From Ampelocalamus luodianensis (Eukaryota; Streptophyta; Magnoliopsida; Poales; Poaceae), in contig CM070624.1 in NCBI GenBank assembly GCA_036346255.1, positions 16,462,626-16,526,625 of the forward strand: a stretch of DNA of 64,000 bases. The letters run 5' to 3'. The first letter of the stretch is position 1; the number at the start of each line of letters is the position of its first letter. Made by a program: the position numbers and the translations under genes. The notes under the pieces were generated by a model. The model saw only the letters and a list, made by a program, of their open reading frames with translations. It was not told where the DNA came from and did not search any database. Of this stretch, positions 33,523 through 45,326 are shown one piece after another.

Positions 33523-36500
33523 ATGGCGTCGGACGCCGCGCAGTTGCAGATGGAGGTCGAGCGGCGGATGCGCGACATCGGCGCCCGCTTTGGCACGCTC
33601 CCGGATGCCGCCGACGAGCTGCTCAGGTTAATCGAGGTTAGCGCCCCATCGAACCCCTGCTTTTGCTCTCGTTATTATCGTATTCGTCTATCGATTGCGC
33701 CGTTTCGATTAGGGTTGTCTCAAAGGTGGAGTTTGGCACGCTAGAATTTAACGTTAGACTGTAGATGAAGTATACCCTAGCCGGCTACTCATTTAGCTTA
33801 TTTCTACATAAAAGGGCTGCTCTTTTTTAACCGGTTAGAAACTTAGAATTGCTATTTCGTTTATGCAGGAAACAGACACCTGGTTGTCCAGGGTGGACCA
33901 GTCGCCGCCCGAGAGCATGTACAGCACTCTTCGTCCCACGATGAGTGCTTTGATTAAAAAAGAGCTGCTAGACCACACTGACTCTGATGTGAAGCTTGCT
34001 GTTATCTCGTGCTTAACTGAGGTTACCAGGATCACCGCACCAGAGGCCCCCTATGATGATGATGTGATGAGGGTGAGTATTCTTCTCAGGATGAAATGGC
34101 GGTCTGTGTGTACTGAGCACTGAACTTTCTTACTTACCTGGTTTCAGGATGTGTTTACGAGAGTTGTGGATGCTTTTGGTAAGCTGGATGATACGAAAAG
34201 CCCCACCTTTGCAAGGAGGGTCTCGGTTCTTGAAACTGTTGCTAAGGTCCGGTCTTGTGTCTTGATGTTAGATCTTGACTGTGATGACCTGATACGGGAC
34301 ACATTTCACCATTTCTTCAGAACCATAAAGTATGAAACTCCTTTCTCTGTTTTTTTTTTCTTTCATATTTTCTCTATATGTTGAATGTGCCAAAAAAAAG
34401 GTTTCTGTCACATGGATTAGGGAGAGGAGATAACGTAGTTGTGGTCTTGACTTTGAAAGATGCCCTATGAATGACTGCGTCGCTCATATGACATTGTCAT
34501 GGTTGTAGACTATACTACTTTTCAGGGGAACATGATCTACGAGTACCACTGTGGCTTTTCTATGGCATTGGGTGTTACAATGCTTCAATTTTGACTTGAA
34601 ATTGCCAAGCTGATTGGTCATACTGGCCCTACCACTGAAAAGCATTCACAATAAAATAGTGATCGTATCTGCTTACTTAGTAGTTTCAAAATTGCATCCT
34701 TTTAGTTTCACTTTTAGCTTCTATCCATCATTCTTTTGAGAAACCAAGGACCAGTTGAGCTCAGTGCACAGAAAAATAATGATACACCCCACCATCAGAT
34801 GTTTTTTACTTCCTTTCTTGTTCTCCATTTGTTTCTTAGGAACATGTTATCATTTTTCTCTCTCTAACATGGTAATATACAAGCTCGCATGATGATTTGA
34901 GTTGCTGCAAGTTGACACAGCGCCTCAGTTGTTTTGGTGATGAATTTAAAATTTTGCTTTGAGATGAGAACTCGTAAGTCACAACAGATTGTTATTTTAA
35001 GAATCCTTCTATTTGTGTGTGCATGTCTGTTTTCCTGTGTTTGTCCCTCCCCATATGCATGTACATGGGTGCGTTCTGTCTTCTGTGTATGTTATGTTAA
35101 TTTTGCAAAGTGCAATTTTGTTTCTCACCTGAGTCATTTACTTTATTAATTTATTTCAGCCCAACACATCAAGAAAATGTCATATCCTCTATGGAAACTA
35201 TAATGATGTTTGTAATTGAGGAGAGTGAGCCTGTCCATCCAGATCTGGCATCCTGCCTGCTTCAGAACGTTAAAAAGGGGAAAAAAGTAATTTCATGCAT
35301 ACCATTGTTCGCATTGACAATATAGTTCTTATCATCTTCACTAAACTTTTTCAACTTGTCTTTTCAGGAAAGTCTTCCACAATCTTTTGGACTTGCAGAG
35401 AAGGTAATAGGTCTATGTTCCAAAAAGCTAAAGCCGGTGTTTATTCAATTACTTCAGGGCACTCCTTTAAACGAGTACAAATGTTGTTACATCATTGCTC
35501 CAAGATTCTTCAGATGCTGGAGGAGACAACAATATTGACGCTTTTGGAAAGGGCACGGTCAGTTTAACTACTAACAATTTACAACTCCTATTTAGAGATT
35601 GATGAATATATTTTGGAAATTTGTTGATCGAAGGGTTAGTTCATTTTGTATGGGGCAGTTTCAGTTGTCAAGCATATGCCGCCTATCGCTCATGGCGACG
35701 CTTGTCCTGAGCGGCGCCTTAGGCCCTCTGGCAAGGCGACGCTTCGACCGCTTACTGCCTAGCGTCGCTTAGGCGGCGCTTAAAAACCATGCCGCTCATA
35801 TGACATTGTCATGGTTGTAGACTATACTACTTTTCAGGGAACATGATCTCACGAGTACCACTGTGGCTTTTCTATGGCATTGGGTGTTACAATGCTTCAA
35901 TTTTGACTTGAAATTGCCAAGCTGATTGGTCATACTGGCCCTACCACTGAAAAGCATTCACAATAAAATAGTGATCGTATCTGCTTACTTAGTAGTTTCA
36001 AAATTGCATCCTTTTAGTTTCACTTTTAGCTTCTATCCATCATTCTTTTGAGAAACCAAGGACCAGTTGAGCTCAGTGCACAGAAAAATAATGATACACC
36101 CCACCATCAGATGTTTTTTACTTCCTTTCTTGTTCTCCATTTGTTTCTTAGGAACATGTTATCATTTTTCTCTCTCTAACATGGTAATATACAAGCTCGC
36201 ATGATGATTTGAGTTGCTGCAAGTTGACACAGCGCCTCAGTTGTTTTGGTGATGAATTTAAAATTTTGCTTTGAGATGAGAACTCGGTAAGTCACAACAG
36301 ATTGTTATTTTAAGAATCCTTCTATTTGTGTGTGCATGTCTGTTTTCCTGTGTTTGTCCCTCCCCATATGCATGTACATGGGTGCGTTCTGTCTTCTGTG
36401 TATGTTATGTTAATTTTGCAAAGTGCAATTTTGTTTCTCACCTGAGTCATTTACTTTATTAATTTATTTCAGCCCAACACATCAAGAAAATGTCATATCC

Positions 36501-39500
36501 TCTATGGAAACTATAATGATGTTTGTAATTGAGGAGAGTGAGCCTGTCCATCCAGATCTGGCATCCTGCCTGCTTCAGAACGTTAAAAAGGGGAAAAAAG
36601 TAATTTCATGCATACCATTGTTCGCATTGACAATATAGTTCTTATCATCTTCACTAAACTTTTTCAACTTGTCTTTTCAGGAAAGTCTTCCACAATCTTT
36701 TGGACTTGCAGAGAAGGTAATAGGTCTATGTTCCAAAAAGCTAAAGCCGGTGTTTATTCAATTACTTCAGGGCACTCCTTTAAACGAGTACAGCGAAGTT
36801 GTTACATCATTGCTCCAAGATTCTTCAGATGCTGGAGGAGACAACAATATTGACGCTTTTGGAAAGGGCACGGTCAGTTTAACTACTAACAATTTACAAC
36901 TCCTATTTAGAGATTGATGAATATATTTTGGAAATTTGTTGATCGAAGGGTTAGTTCATTTTGTATGGGACACTCAATGTTTTTTACAAGTGTGTTCAAA
37001 TGAGCAAGGCCGCTCCTATGTATTTATATTTTCGATTAAGGGTAGGCATCCAGGTGTGCAACTTAGGAGAGGGATACGGGACATATACTGTTTTGACTTT
37101 TGACAGGCATTTCTTTGGTAATTTTACGTAGGATCTACTGTATTTTAATTTAAAAGATCAGGTCATCCTGGGGAAAGGGGATGTGGCCCAAAACAGAATT
37201 TTGAACACTGGAATTTTACCTTTGGAGTCGAGTTATATCGACCAAAATAGGTTCGTATGACAGTTTTGTGATGTACTAAATTCCTCGGCGTTGTTCAGTA
37301 ATATGTTGTGCATTGAGAATATTTTTGATAATATGTTAGACATTTTGGTTTCTAGTAGTGCCAATAGCATGATGCATGATTTGGTTTCTGGTAGTGTTAG
37401 TAACCAGAGTGGTTCTTTGATAAATGTATAGGATATTTCAGCCGTGCTGATTGTTAAATTCTAACTATGCAAGTAGCTGACAGAAAATTGTCTTGGTCAC
37501 CTCGCTATGCTGCTATGGATATTTACTATCTAGATTTCTAGAAAGTAACATAGATATCATTGCTGTACATTTATTATTTCTCAGGAATCTTCAAAGTTAG
37601 AGCAAGATGTTAATTGTCCTGGACAAGATGGTGCTCCTCCAAACGGTACTCCCACAACTGCGTTGACAAATGGTGGTGCTCCAGTCGACAATGTCAAGTC
37701 CCCAAATAGGCAAGCTACTTCTGAACAGAAGCCTCAACTGCCTTCTGATGACAAGCAGGCAAAAGTTTCTGATGAATTGATATCTGGTGACAAAGAAGTA
37801 CCAGAACTAGTCAACACTAAGCCTGAAAAGCCATCTGATCTTAATTCAAATAAAAGTGATAAGCTTGACTCTTCCACTGAGTCGGAGGTGACTGAACGTT
37901 CTAAGGTTGTTAACGATGGTGCTAATAAGCTGCCATCAGAGTCTTGCAATAGAGCTGCTGATGACACATCGAAAACTGTTGATAGTACACCTGTTGTAGT
38001 TAAATCAAAGCGAGGCCGGCCTCCTGCAGCAAAGTCACAGGAGAAGAAGCCTGTTGGAAAGAGCCAAGGATCAGGTCTAGAATCTAACAAAGTTGGTTTA
38101 GTTAGTGATTCCGGAGGAAGAGCTACAAGACGATTGGCTAAAGATTATATCAAGCCTTCATCAAGACAGACTGGTGAAGGTGAATCTTCAAATAAACAAC
38201 AAAAGGTCAGTTTGAAGCTTCAGAAAGAAGACTCTCTCTCTGATGAAGACACTGATGCAGATCTCAGTTTGAAGGTAATTAATTTTCTTGCTGCCAGTAG
38301 ATGTGTTAAGGTGTTTGTTTTGCACACTAGTCATGCATGGGTATCGTCAGCCATTAGATTTCTGTTTTGCCTATTTATGGATTCATATTTATGTGATTTT
38401 ACTATTCTAAGGAGGTTGGGAGGAAAGTGTTATTTACAAACAGTGGAATCTTCAACTTTTTATCGTTTTCTAATGTGTAACTTCTATTGCCTTTGGTTGA
38501 TGGTTATCATGTTTTTGAACTTCTTTGTCTATATTCCTTTTAACATAATGCTATGTCTTTCTGACTGGTAATGCCATTTTGTCACAAAATATGGTCTAGT
38601 TACAGTCAGGGATTAAAATCCCGGCCGGTAACCGCCGGTTACCGGCCGGTTACCGGCTACCGGAGGGGATCCGAGAAACGAAAAACCGCAACTACAACGT
38701 CCGGTTTAGCCAATTCAAAATTCAAATTTCGATTTTTAGATGAATTTTAAGCGAATTCGATCGAATTTCATCCGGAAAAAAACCGGGATTTCCGGTAACC
38801 GGCCGGTAACCGGCCGGTTACCGTTCCTGGCCAGCCAACGGGAAATACGCCGGTAACGGTTACGTGATCCTTGGTTACAGTGGAAGTTCATATAGCTTCA
38901 GTTGCATTAACAAGTATTAATTCTAATGAGATTTCATTGAAATTTTTGTGCATGTTATGATAATCTTATTTGGTCTTCCCCAATGACTATTTATGGTAAT
39001 GCAGGAAATTGTCTCCCCAAAATCCTTGACTAAGATGGGCAAAACCAAGGGCCAACCAGGGTACAGTGGGGGATCAAAAAGGAAACATGCTCAGGAAGCT
39101 GAAGAGGTGTGCTTACTTTATTACTGATGGTGAATGCTGAATGGTCTTGTTGCAACCTGATTTCTCTCATTAGTCAAAGCTTTTTCCATGCTTCTGGCAG
39201 GCCCCTCAGTCAAAGAACAAAGCTCTTGATGGAAGCCTTGTGGGCTCAAGAATCAAAGTATGGTGGTCTGATGACAAAAAGTGAGTGCTATGACCATATG
39301 TATTTCCTAGGTGTAGGGGTGCTCTTAACATTGTTAATTTGCAGTATCTTCAGGGCCCAATTCTTCATTGTTTATGCTTAATATTTACGAACATTGTTTC
39401 TAAAATGAAGTCCTTGATTGAGATGAAGATGACACATGCTTTTACTGACAACATTTTGGTTACATTATGCACTACTATTTTTCAAGGCTTCTAAATCTGC

Positions 39501-41449
39501 ATTGCAGTTGCTCACTTGTTTTTGAATAATATGTAAGCCAATAGTTCCTTCTGGGTGGATCTATACACCTATATTTTATTTGTCCTTGCTTTAACTTTCT
39601 TGCTGCTAATTATGTGTAAAATATGCAATTTGCCCCCCATGAGTTATGCTGGACTCTTGTTTGGTTAGTTTTGAAGCTGTTTCTTGCTTTGCAGGTTCTA
39701 TGATGGTGTTGTGAAGTCATTTGATGCTTCTTCAAAAAAGCACAAGGTGCGCATTCAGTAGACGGATCTGCCTGCTCCACTTATTCCTTTGGGCTGTCCA
39801 AGTGCTACTAATGATAGATTCTTGTGTTTTGCTGTTTTCTTTTACATTGACTTCATTGTACCTTTGTTTCCTTTTGGGCACCCAGATTGTGTATGATGAT
39901 GGTGATATTGAAAAACTACTGCTTAAGGATGAAAAATGGGAATTCATTGTTGAGGTATGTCCATACTCCATAGTCCATACAGCCTGATGCTTTCATTATC
40001 CTCTTTTGTTCCTTTCTGATTCATCTGCTATCCTACAGGAGAAAAGCAACAATCCTGATACGGCATCTGATATGTAAGCAAAATATTCTACTTTGCACCT
40101 TCTATATGTTTGATGTTTAGGATCTTTAGATGATGATTTTAGTTATGTCAGCTTAAAACAATGAATATAATTTGGATGACCATTACTATACAACTGTAGT
40201 CTCTTCCATCTCATATGTAAGAACTAAGAACTGACATGAATTCAAGATGCTTGGAGTAGCTTATTACACTAACTGGGATAGTGAACTCAAAATAAGGTGC
40301 TGCAGCATGCACAAGCTTGATTTTCCGGAACACCAATATTTGTCTTTATCAGTAAGATTTAGGTTGACCCTTAAATGTGCTGGTTTGGATGACGCCGTGC
40401 CTTCATTATCTCCAATTTTACAGTTCTAGGCTTCTAGCATGCTTCTTCATAACAATCAAAATTGATTATTGATTTACGGTTTTCTGGTTTTTGTAATACC
40501 ACCTTTTTATTTAGCAGAGACTTCCAAACTGAAAGCATAAAGTTGATTTATTCATAACTTCGTATTGTTGCCTTGCTTTTTTTTATTACATCTGTAGAAA
40601 TACTTTCTGAATCAATCGATCAGCCTTTTGTTCTTTTGTTTCTGTCCCACACCCCCTCCGCTATGCTATGACAATGTTACCTGATACTCCAATACCGTTC
40701 ATCATTTAGCTCTTATCCTTACGCAAAAGGTGTTGTTTATTCAATTTTGAGTTACTGCTCATTTCAACCAGGCCACGTGGCACCAGAAGAGGTAAAGGAA
40801 GTTCGGTCCAGCAAACAAAGGAAGGAAAGACAGAAACACCTAACCGGTAAGTGTTTGATATGGTCATATGGATGTGCGATCTTGATGCAGCCTACATGCC
40901 ACAGCTTATTTGAAATTGTTACTTTGTTTTCTGCACAGAGACAAACAGCGCAGCATTGATGTTAGCAATCTTCCCAAGAAGAGAGGGCGTCCGAAAGGTG
41001 TGCGCTCCAGCAATAGTACGCCAAATAATGATAGCCCTGTGACTCCAGCCAGATTGAAGGGGAAAAGGGTGGAAAAGGATGCTGAAGAAACGCCTAAAAC
41101 TGGCAGTAACCTTAAAAATGAAGGTGAAAGATTGTCTCGATCCACCGGCAAGACAAAGGATGATCTGCTCAAGGCAAGCAACAAGGATGAGTTTGGTAGC
41201 ACTAAAAGTGGCAACAAGTCAAAAGATGAGGCTGGCAGCAAACACAAGGATTCAAAAGATGAAACTACATCCAGTGAATCGAATCCAAAAGATGCAAGCA
41301 CTCCCAAAGCTGTTGATGGATCCGAGACAAATGGTCTTTCAACCAAAAGAAAGACAAGGAAGAAAGAAGGCGAGTCATCTGAAGAGGAAGGACAGGGGTC
41401 TGCTAAAACTGCTACTGGAAAGAAGCGCAGAAGAAAGACTCGTAACTAA
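33523..41449 (+). CDS. PDS5C: Sister chromatid cohesion protein PDS5 homolog C, Tudor domain, 13 coding exons
   Basis: PDS5 proteins bind cohesin and regulate its loading and release; the plant C-type also affects repair and recombination. Exons: 33523-33636, 33869-34072, 34148-34329, 36473-36599, 36681-36872, 37585-38274, 39005-39106, 39201-39280, 39695-39746, 39886-39954, 40039-40073, 40772-40846, 40939-41449. This gives 2433 nt, 810 aa, with no stops. The N-terminal third is helical (MRDIGARFGTLPDAADELLR, AVISCLTEVTRITAPEAPYD). The acidic, lysine-rich middle is encoded mainly by one 690-nt exon and has an AT-hook-like KRGRPP. The Tudor domain spans exons 8-10 (LVGSRIKVWWSDDKKFYDGV, SKKHKIVYDDGDIEKL). 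The tail holds KKRGRPKG and ends KKRRRKTRN. Exons 4 and 5 also occur as an upstream duplicate (35160-35286, 35368-35557). I chose the downstream pair because the upstream exon 5 is two bases short. Confidence 0.92.
34481..35654 (+). repeat. Upstream copy of a 1.17-kb intragenic duplication in PDS5C
   Basis: Nearly identical to 35793-36969 and includes duplicate exons 4 and 5 with their splice sites. Differences from the downstream copy are almost all short indels: GGGG for GGG near 34525, a missing C at GATCTACG, a missing G at CTCGTAAG, and a two-base loss in exon 5 after GAGTAC that breaks its frame. Confidence 0.93.
35655..35792. repeat. GC-rich spacer between the duplicated blocks
   Basis: 138 bp rich in GGCGACGC, GGCGCC and CTTAGGCGGCGC motifs, ending CTTAAAAACCATG. 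It resembles a common short dispersed grass repeat. It has no obvious target duplication and forms imperfect hairpins. Confidence 0.6.
35793..36969 (+). repeat. Downstream copy of the PDS5C intragenic duplication
   Basis: 1177 bp. Contains the intact exon 4 (36473-36599) and exon 5 (36681-36872, 192 nt). Confidence 0.93.
38607..38873. mobile_element. hAT-type MITE in PDS5C intron 6, TSD GTTACAGT
   Basis: 267 bp from CAGGGATTAAAATCCC to GTGATCCTTG, flanked by an exact 8-bp duplication GTTACAGT (38599-38606 and 38874-38881). The ends carry repeated GGTTACCGGCC motifs that can pair, and the middle is AT-rich. Confidence 0.9.
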
Positions 41450-42870
41450 TTGCTCTTAACTGTGCAGTTCTTGTCATGGATATTCCCACCCTTACAGCCT
41501 CGACTCTCAAGGCGTGTTGGCATGAGGCAGCCTGCTATGTATGGGCTTCTATTCCTTGGGCCGGTTGCCTGCTGAGTCCTCTGCTGATTGACCATGAAGC
41601 AGCTAGTCGTTGTAGCAGACTCAAATAGTAGTTGTAATGTTAGTCGTTACCTTTGTTCCTTGTGGTGAAGCCTCTAGCAGAAATGAATTTCGTGCTTGCT
41701 GTGGTTCAAGTCTTTTTATTAGATTGTAATGTAGCTGGGTTACTTGTATTGCCGAGGCTATTTGAGGAGTGAATTTTGTAGCCAGTATGAAAGAAGAAAG
41801 AAAGGAGCCCTAGTTCATAGCATCGCCGTTCTGTGCCCTTCCGAATTCATGCAAAAATCATGTTTTTGGATCGAGCTCGTGTTTGCACCGATTTGTTCGG
41901 ATGCGTAGCATCTAACCTGTTACTATTTTTTGTATTCGGCAGAATTGGTAAAAAACATTCAACTTTTGTAGCATTTTTGCTAGGACATTTGTCTTTGTAT
42001 TTGTTAAAAGATACTAAACTTTGGTGGCATTTTGCTAGTAGACCCTCGTCCTATTAAAGTATTACTCTTGACCCCACTGTCAACCTCATCCACTCTCTCC
42101 CTTCGTCTCTTGCTCTCTTCCCACACGAACATAAGCTTTGGCCTAGGGCTTGTCGACAACGTTGTGTTGTGGTGGTGGAACGGCAACAACAGCGAGATCT
42201 CAGCGTGTTATCGGACGTGGTGAGCCAGTTTTGGCGGAAACAAACGACGAGGATGACTACGGCAACTAGAACGGCAGAGTTGAGACGATGGGCGCGAGGA
42301 CGAAGAGTTCGCTAGTGACCTGGCTCCGACAACAGAACGAGGTATGCGGCACAAGCACAGGTACGACCTCGACTAGCGGAACCCGTCGGTGATGGTTTAT
42401 GGGGTCGAAGATGCCGGTGGAGGGTTGGCGACGTGGGCCTCCGTGCGCGGCGAAGGTGCTCGCTGGCGGCGAGCCACGCTGATGGAGTGGATTGGGCGCA
42501 GGTGCGGTGAGGTTTAGGGGCTCGAGGCGGTCATTGTGATGCACACGTAGAGGGCGGGGAAGGCTCGGAGCGACGGATCGGCGGGGCAGGGCAACGTAGA
42601 CACAGCCGTGGCGTGGCGCGCCGGCAGGGTGACTCCGATGAGGAGGAGGACAGAGGAGGGTTCTGTGGATTCGCAAGGGGGTTGAGGAAGTGGGGGAAGG
42701 ACCAATTTGGGAGGAAGATAGATGGGGATGTTGAATTTTGAGAAGCGACGTAAATTGGGGAAGAACAGCAAGCTTACCGTGCATGTCAACAATGGTGGAG
42801 ACTGCGCTTTGGAGGAGAGAAGAAGGGAGGAGGAGGATTTGGTGAGAGATAGAAAGGGTGATTTGGACAG

Positions 42871-42872
<2 letters not shown>

Positions 42873-42910
<38 letters not shown>
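42873..42910. repeat. GA microsatellite
   Basis: An uninterrupted run of about 19 AG dinucleotides. Confidence 0.95.
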
Positions 42911-42912
<2 letters not shown>

Positions 42913-43529
42913 GCGGCCACAGCCGGAGGCGAGTGGTCCGTGCTGCAATTGCATGGTTTTGTTTTACGGATAATCTGTTCATGAACTGTACTGTGAGCAT
43001 CTCTATACTAGCTTGGTTTTCTATGTTGGATGGTGCTGCTGGTACGCCATGACCGATTGTCGTGAGTCTCGTGACCGACAGCGTGTCCTGGCAACGGCGA
43101 GCTGGCCGTGGCACCATGAAGTTTTCAAACTTCAAAGCGGCCTTGTGAGGACCTGCCCATCTCGCGTGAATGTGCTTGCACAATGCCAGTAACAAGCATT
43201 GCTGTTTTATAACATTGCAAATGGGCAGACGCCCAAGAATCCTCTTGGGCAGCTCGAATCTTCACATTGGCGTTAGCGTGCACCGGAATCCCAACAACTT
43301 CTCTCCAAAAACGCCCATTCCTCCAGAATCTGTACCAAAACCAAGCCCCAACAACAGCCATAAATAACAAACGTGCCTGGTCGCCGACTCGCGGTGGCAT
43401 TTCCAGCCACGATCCCGACAAGCATACCTTGAACGAGCAGGAAGCGAGGGAAAAGAGGTCAACAAAAAGTTAAAAACACACACACGCAAAATGAGATTTA
43501 AAGATGGGGCCGGTAAGGCCTGAGTTTTT

Positions 43530-43740
43530 TTTAGCTCATATTTTTTAAACGATATAGCAAAACTAGTCACGTTCGAACGAAATAGCAGAAATATCACCTC
43601 TTCCACTCCAATTTACCGTACAAGTCGACGTGCCACGAACTGGGACCGCAGCAGGTGGCTTTCTGCGGTAATTTCACACGATCAATCGCCTTTCGCGGTA
43701 AATTTACGTGATAAAGATGCCATTTCGTTGACTAATCTTG
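43530..43740. mobile_element. MULE-like edge sequence
   Basis: TTTTTAAACGATATAGCAAAAC, in two parts, is followed by repeated GCGGTAATTTCAC and TACCGTACAAGTC motifs. It resembles the margins of the element at 3272-3750. No partner end or duplication found. Confidence 0.3.
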
Positions 43741-44767
43741 CTTTTCTATTTAAAAAAAGAGGCGATTTCAGCCGCATAGCGATGGGATGTGATCGGAGAG
43801 AGCAAGCTGACTCTTCCTGTCGGATCACCGAGGTCCTGTTGAATTGCATCGATCAACTGTCGGGGCGACGGACATGTGGGGTCCCGAGATGCCTGGGATC
43901 CGCGCGTCAGTTGGCGCCGTGCATAAAGTGTGGTCGCGCGTGTTGTTGCAAGGACTTTTCGACTGGTACTCTGGTAGGGAGCGCTACGCCTTGTTACGAC
44001 ACACGAATATCATATGAGTTCGCACGCTGGCTAGTCCGTGGGCGCTGACATTTGGGTAGCTGCATTTAACCGATGCTCACGTTGAGTCGACTATGTGGTG
44101 CTCTTGTACGTCAAACGTGCGCCAGCCTAATGCACAACGACGCGTTCCTCCTTATCCTTCTTTTAAAATAAATCATTGACTACAAACAGTAATGAGAGAA
44201 AAAAAAAATCAGTTGCGTGTAGGTTGGGTATCTAACGCAAAACCATCACTATGGCAGTTGGATCATGATATAGCGAGGTGTTTGTTTTTCGAGACTGGGC
44301 GGTGAATTGGCCCTGTGATCCTACCTCTGCAGTGCAGTCTGCGCCTAGTCACTTGTTTGATCACACCAGTTTTATGAGATGATCTCATGACAATCTCATG
44401 GCCAACGAGAGATCGTGCCCGGATGAAGTGAATCAAGTGATCCCTCGAACCATACAATGTTAGCCCAACAAAACTGAAGGAATGACGACATGTTTTCGCG
44501 TAGGTTTGCGCTAGACACCCAACATTTCTTAGATCGAGAAAGGTGCACAAAATTTGGCACGGGGCATTCATTTCCTCCGGACCTCCGATCGGTCCCAAAT
44601 GAGGGCAAAACACACAAATCCCTCTCGGATTCAGATCCTCTGATATTGTAAAGGAAATGGTAGAAAGTAATAGTGTCGTAACATTGCGATGATTTGAACC
44701 GTTCGATTCAGAAAAAACAGACCAGATCAACTGCTACCGCACATGACCTTAGCCTTCGCTTTTGATC

Positions 44768-44885
44768 CAACAACTAACCAATGTCTCGACAGTGTAGCGC
44801 GTGGCATCCCCGAATAGGGAAGCTTTTGATCTTGAGTTCTCAACAACTAACCAATGTCTCGACAGTGTAGCGCGTGGCATCCCCC
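44768..44885. repeat. 44-bp direct repeat, two copies 73 bp apart
   Basis: CAACAACTAACCAATGTCTC and the following 24 bases occur at 44768 and again at 44841 without change. Confidence 0.9.
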
Positions 44886-45326
44886 GGAATTTGGGAAAGA
44901 GCACTGAACACCCATCATGGAGGTATGGAACTTGAGTTCTCTGAAATCTGATTCTGTATAATTCTAACCTGTCACTGAAAATATCCTCAAGGCAGAGATC
45001 TGTGTACCGTATGCAGGTGGGCCCTGTTGCCCCGGCCCAGCCTCAGCTCGCAAGAAGCGGCATCTTCTTCCGTAGTACCGTTCAAACGCCGTCCTCTCGT
45101 CACGCCAAAGCAACCCGTGCCGTCCCGTCCCCACCCGCCTCCTCCCTCCGTTCCATTTCTTTACCGGCCGCCCCCCCCCCGATACAGACGCGGTCGTAAG
45201 ATTCCCCACCCAAATTCAGAGCCGAATCACCGTCCGGTTCTCGGCGATGCAAGGTTGATTGGAGGGAGGTTCCTACGCCGCGCGCGGGGGGGGATGGTGT
45301 AGTGGAGTGATCGGTTCCTGGCGCCG

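Larger units (their letters stand above)
41450..45326. other. Intergenic region between PDS5C and the BTB gene
   Basis: Contains the PDS5C 3' UTR (about 41450-41800), a GC-rich block at 42180-42960 with no recognisable protein, a GA microsatellite, a MULE-like edge near 43530-43740 and a 44-bp direct repeat at 44768. Long open stretches on the minus strand at 42266-43195 look like antisense composition effects. Confidence 0.45.

Noticed and set aside
43001..43012. TCTCTATACTAG as a Helitron 5' end
   Set aside because: Motif alone, with no downstream gene fragments or 3' terminus.
42266..43195. A 309-codon minus-strand open frame
   Set aside because: It runs through a GA microsatellite (read as Leu-Ser repeats) and has no recognisable domain.
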